From CAYSHJ01 sp964589725 (lineage in GTDB: Bacteria; Planctomycetota; Planctomycetia; Planctomycetales; Planctomycetaceae): a DNA stretch of 6,057 nt. Where the stretch lies: positions 1-6,057 of the forward strand of contig CAZPUJ010000245.1 of assembly GCA_964589725.1 (NCBI GenBank). The letters are read 5' to 3'. The first letter of the stretch is position 1; every line of letters starts with the position of its first letter. Of this stretch, positions 4,725 to 6,057 are shown in pieces. Under the pieces are notes generated by a model. The model saw only the letters and a program-made list of their open reading frames with translations, made no database searches and was not told the DNA's origin. The position numbers and the translations under genes are program-made.

Positions 4725-6057
4725 GTGGCCTTCTTGGAAGTCATCAAAGGAAAATCGCCCGGCGATCTGCTGGAGATCAGCGGCGACCGCATGGTCTTTG
4801 GCCGGCACCCGCACTGCCAAGTGGTGCTGGAGAACGCCGCCGTGAGTCGCTACCACGCCCAAATTCTGGAGAATCATGGCCAGTTCTTCATCGAGGACTT
4901 GCGCAGCCGCAATGGCACGCACGTCAACGAATCGCAGGTCGAGAACCGGTGCGAACTGACGAACCTCGATGTCATCCGAGTTTGCGACTTCACGTTCCGC
5001 TTTCTCGAGAATCGTTCGCCGGATAGCAAGATTCTCAAGCGTGGCGAAAGCAGCGGCGAGACCAACTTGCATGTCGGCCCGAAAACAATGCTGTCGGCTG
5101 ACGAACGCCGTAAAACGGGGTTGCGTACCGCGCTTAGCGAGAACGGCTTCCATTTCGATGAGGACGACCGCTCGTCGATTATCAGCACGTTGGACGCCGT
5201 CAGTTCCTCGTCCGATTTGCGGCTGGACGTCAAGCCAGAAACCAAGCTCAAGGCGATTCTGGAGATCAGCAAGACACTGGCGCGCACGATTGAACTCGAC
5301 CAATTGTTGGACAAGACGCTCGACGGCTTGTTCCGCATCTTCGCGCAGGCGGACGAAGGCTTCATCATGCAGCGCGACGAGGACAAAAAAAAGCTCGTCG
5401 TTAAGGCAACCAAAACGCGCAAAAAAGACCAGCAGGACGACCAAGTTCACGTCAGCATGACGATCGTCCGCAAGGCTCTGGAGACTCAAGAAGGCATCCT
5501 GAGCGCCAACGCGTTGGAGGACAGTCGCTTCCGAGCCAGCGAAAGCTTGTCGTCGTTGCGAATTCGTTCGATGATTTGCGCCCCGTTGGTCTCTAAAGAG
5601 ATGGGGCCGCTGGGCGTGATCCAGATCACGACGAATGACATCGGCGCGCAGTTCTGCAAGGACGATCTGGACCTGCTGATCAGCGTGGCTTCGCAAGTCA
5701 GCCTCGCGCTCGAAAACTCGTACCTGTACCAGCAGGCGTTGCAACAGCGCGACCTCGAGCGTGATCTGGAGTTTGCGACGCAAGTTCAGCTTGGCTTCTT
5801 GCCGCACGCGCGGCCGAAGCTGCCGGGCTATGACTTCTTCGACTATTACGAACCCGCCCAACGAGTTGGTGGCGACTACTTCGATTACGTTCCCTTGCCG
5901 AATGGCACGATGGCGGTCGCAGTTGCCGACGTCGCCGGCAAGGGAGTTCCCGCGGCGCTGCTCATGGCGCGGTTGTACTCGTCGGTCCGTTATCACTTGC
6001 TCAGCCATCCCGAGGATATCGCGGCTGCGATGTCGGGACTCAATGGCGAAATCTCCG
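4725..6057 (+). CDS. FHA-GAF-SpoIIE/RsbU-type phosphatase (3' end outside window)
   Basis: GTG-started frame, open to the window end, with 444 residues visible. An FHA domain occupies about 1-95: FGRHPHC (25-31), SRYHAQI (41-47) and RNGTHVN (62-68) hold the phosphothreonine-binding Arg27, Ser41, His44 and Asn63. A Ser/Asp-rich linker (about 97-172) leads to a GAF-type sensor domain (about 173-330), which includes SMICAPLVSKEMGPLGVIQI (282-301). A signalling helix follows (about 331-355, with the FATQVQLGFLP motif at 350-360). Then the PP2C-like SpoIIE/RsbU phosphatase domain begins: VGGDYFDY (381-388, metal Asp384) and VADVAGKGVPAALLMA (400-415, Asp402). The rest of the catalytic domain is beyond the window. 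Known relatives dephosphorylate Ser/Thr phosphoproteins, often anti-sigma-factor antagonists. Here FHA probably docks a phosphothreonine, perhaps on the upstream kinase, and GAF may sense a ligand; both are inferences. No transmembrane segment is visible, so it is probably cytoplasmic. Confidence 0.93.
   Translation, partial: MAFLEVIKGKSPGDLLEISGDRMVFGRHPHCQVVLENAAVSRYHAQILENHGQFFIEDLRSRNGTHVNESQVENRCELTNLDVIRVCDFTFRFLENRSPDSKILKRGESSGETNLHVGPKTMLSADERRKTGLRTALSENGFHFDEDDRSSIISTLDAVSSSSDLRLDVKPETKLKAILEISKTLARTIELDQLLDKTLDGLFRIFAQADEGFIMQRDEDKKKLVVKATKTRKKDQQDDQVHVSMTIVRKALETQEGILSANALEDSRFRASESLSSLRIRSMICAPLVSKEMGPLGVIQITTNDIGAQFCKDDLDLLISVASQVSLALENSYLYQQALQQRDLERDLEFATQVQLGFLPHARPKLPGYDFFDYYEPAQRVGGDYFDYVPLPNGTMAVAVADVAGKGVPAALLMARLYSSVRYHLLSHPEDIAAAMSGLNGEIS

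Noticed and set aside
4722..6008. 428-codon open frame on the - strand across the FHA-GAF-phosphatase gene
   Set aside because: It lies codon-on-codon antisense to a gene with clear FHA, GAF and SpoIIE motifs and shows no recognisable domain of its own. High-GC coding DNA often leaves this antisense frame open.

Overview
The window looks like a piece of a planctomycete-type bacterial chromosome. This is an inference. It rests on high GC, a Hanks-type Ser/Thr kinase with a C-terminal membrane anchor next to an FHA-GAF-SpoIIE phosphatase gene, weak or absent operon packing, and two intergenic repeats (a GCGGC/GCCGC palindrome and a GCGGATT heptamer array) of kinds I associate with planctomycete genomes. 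No database search was possible. All genes that look intact are on the + strand.

Layout. 1-605 is the C-terminal half of a seryl-tRNA synthetase gene (serS); its 5' part lies outside the window. 606-1223 has no intact gene. It holds the 5' end of an unidentified + strand gene (698 to about 838), joined near 830-845 to the 5' end of a - strand cupin gene (start at 1032). Both are truncated at the joint, which looks like a deletion scar. The adjacent 1090-1202 carries three copies of the octamer ATCGGATT, two of them inside a long inverted repeat, directly upstream of the next gene.

1224-1901 is an RraA-family (HMG/CHA aldolase-like) protein. After an 81-nt spacer with a palindromic repeat comes proC (1983-2789), pyrroline-5-carboxylate reductase, the last step of proline synthesis. 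After a 91-nt spacer with the heptamer array comes a membrane-anchored Ser/Thr protein kinase (2881-4605). After a 119-nt spacer with a good sigma-70-like promoter comes a GTG-started gene (4725 to beyond 6057) encoding FHA, GAF and SpoIIE/RsbU-type phosphatase domains.

How they fit together. serS, the RraA-like gene and proC are metabolic or housekeeping genes with no evident common pathway. The last two genes form a plausible phospho-signalling pair. The kinase would write phospho-Ser/Thr marks, and the FHA domain could read phosphothreonine and localise a PP2C-type phosphatase output whose activity may be tuned by the GAF domain. The predicted promoter in front of the phosphatase gene suggests it can be transcribed independently of the kinase. 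I found no RNA gene, CRISPR array, transposase or complete mobile element. The most unusual points are the double-truncation scar, the ATCGGATT cluster, the kinase-phosphatase arrangement, and a SerRS whose sequence recalls the mitochondrial (SARS2-like) type.
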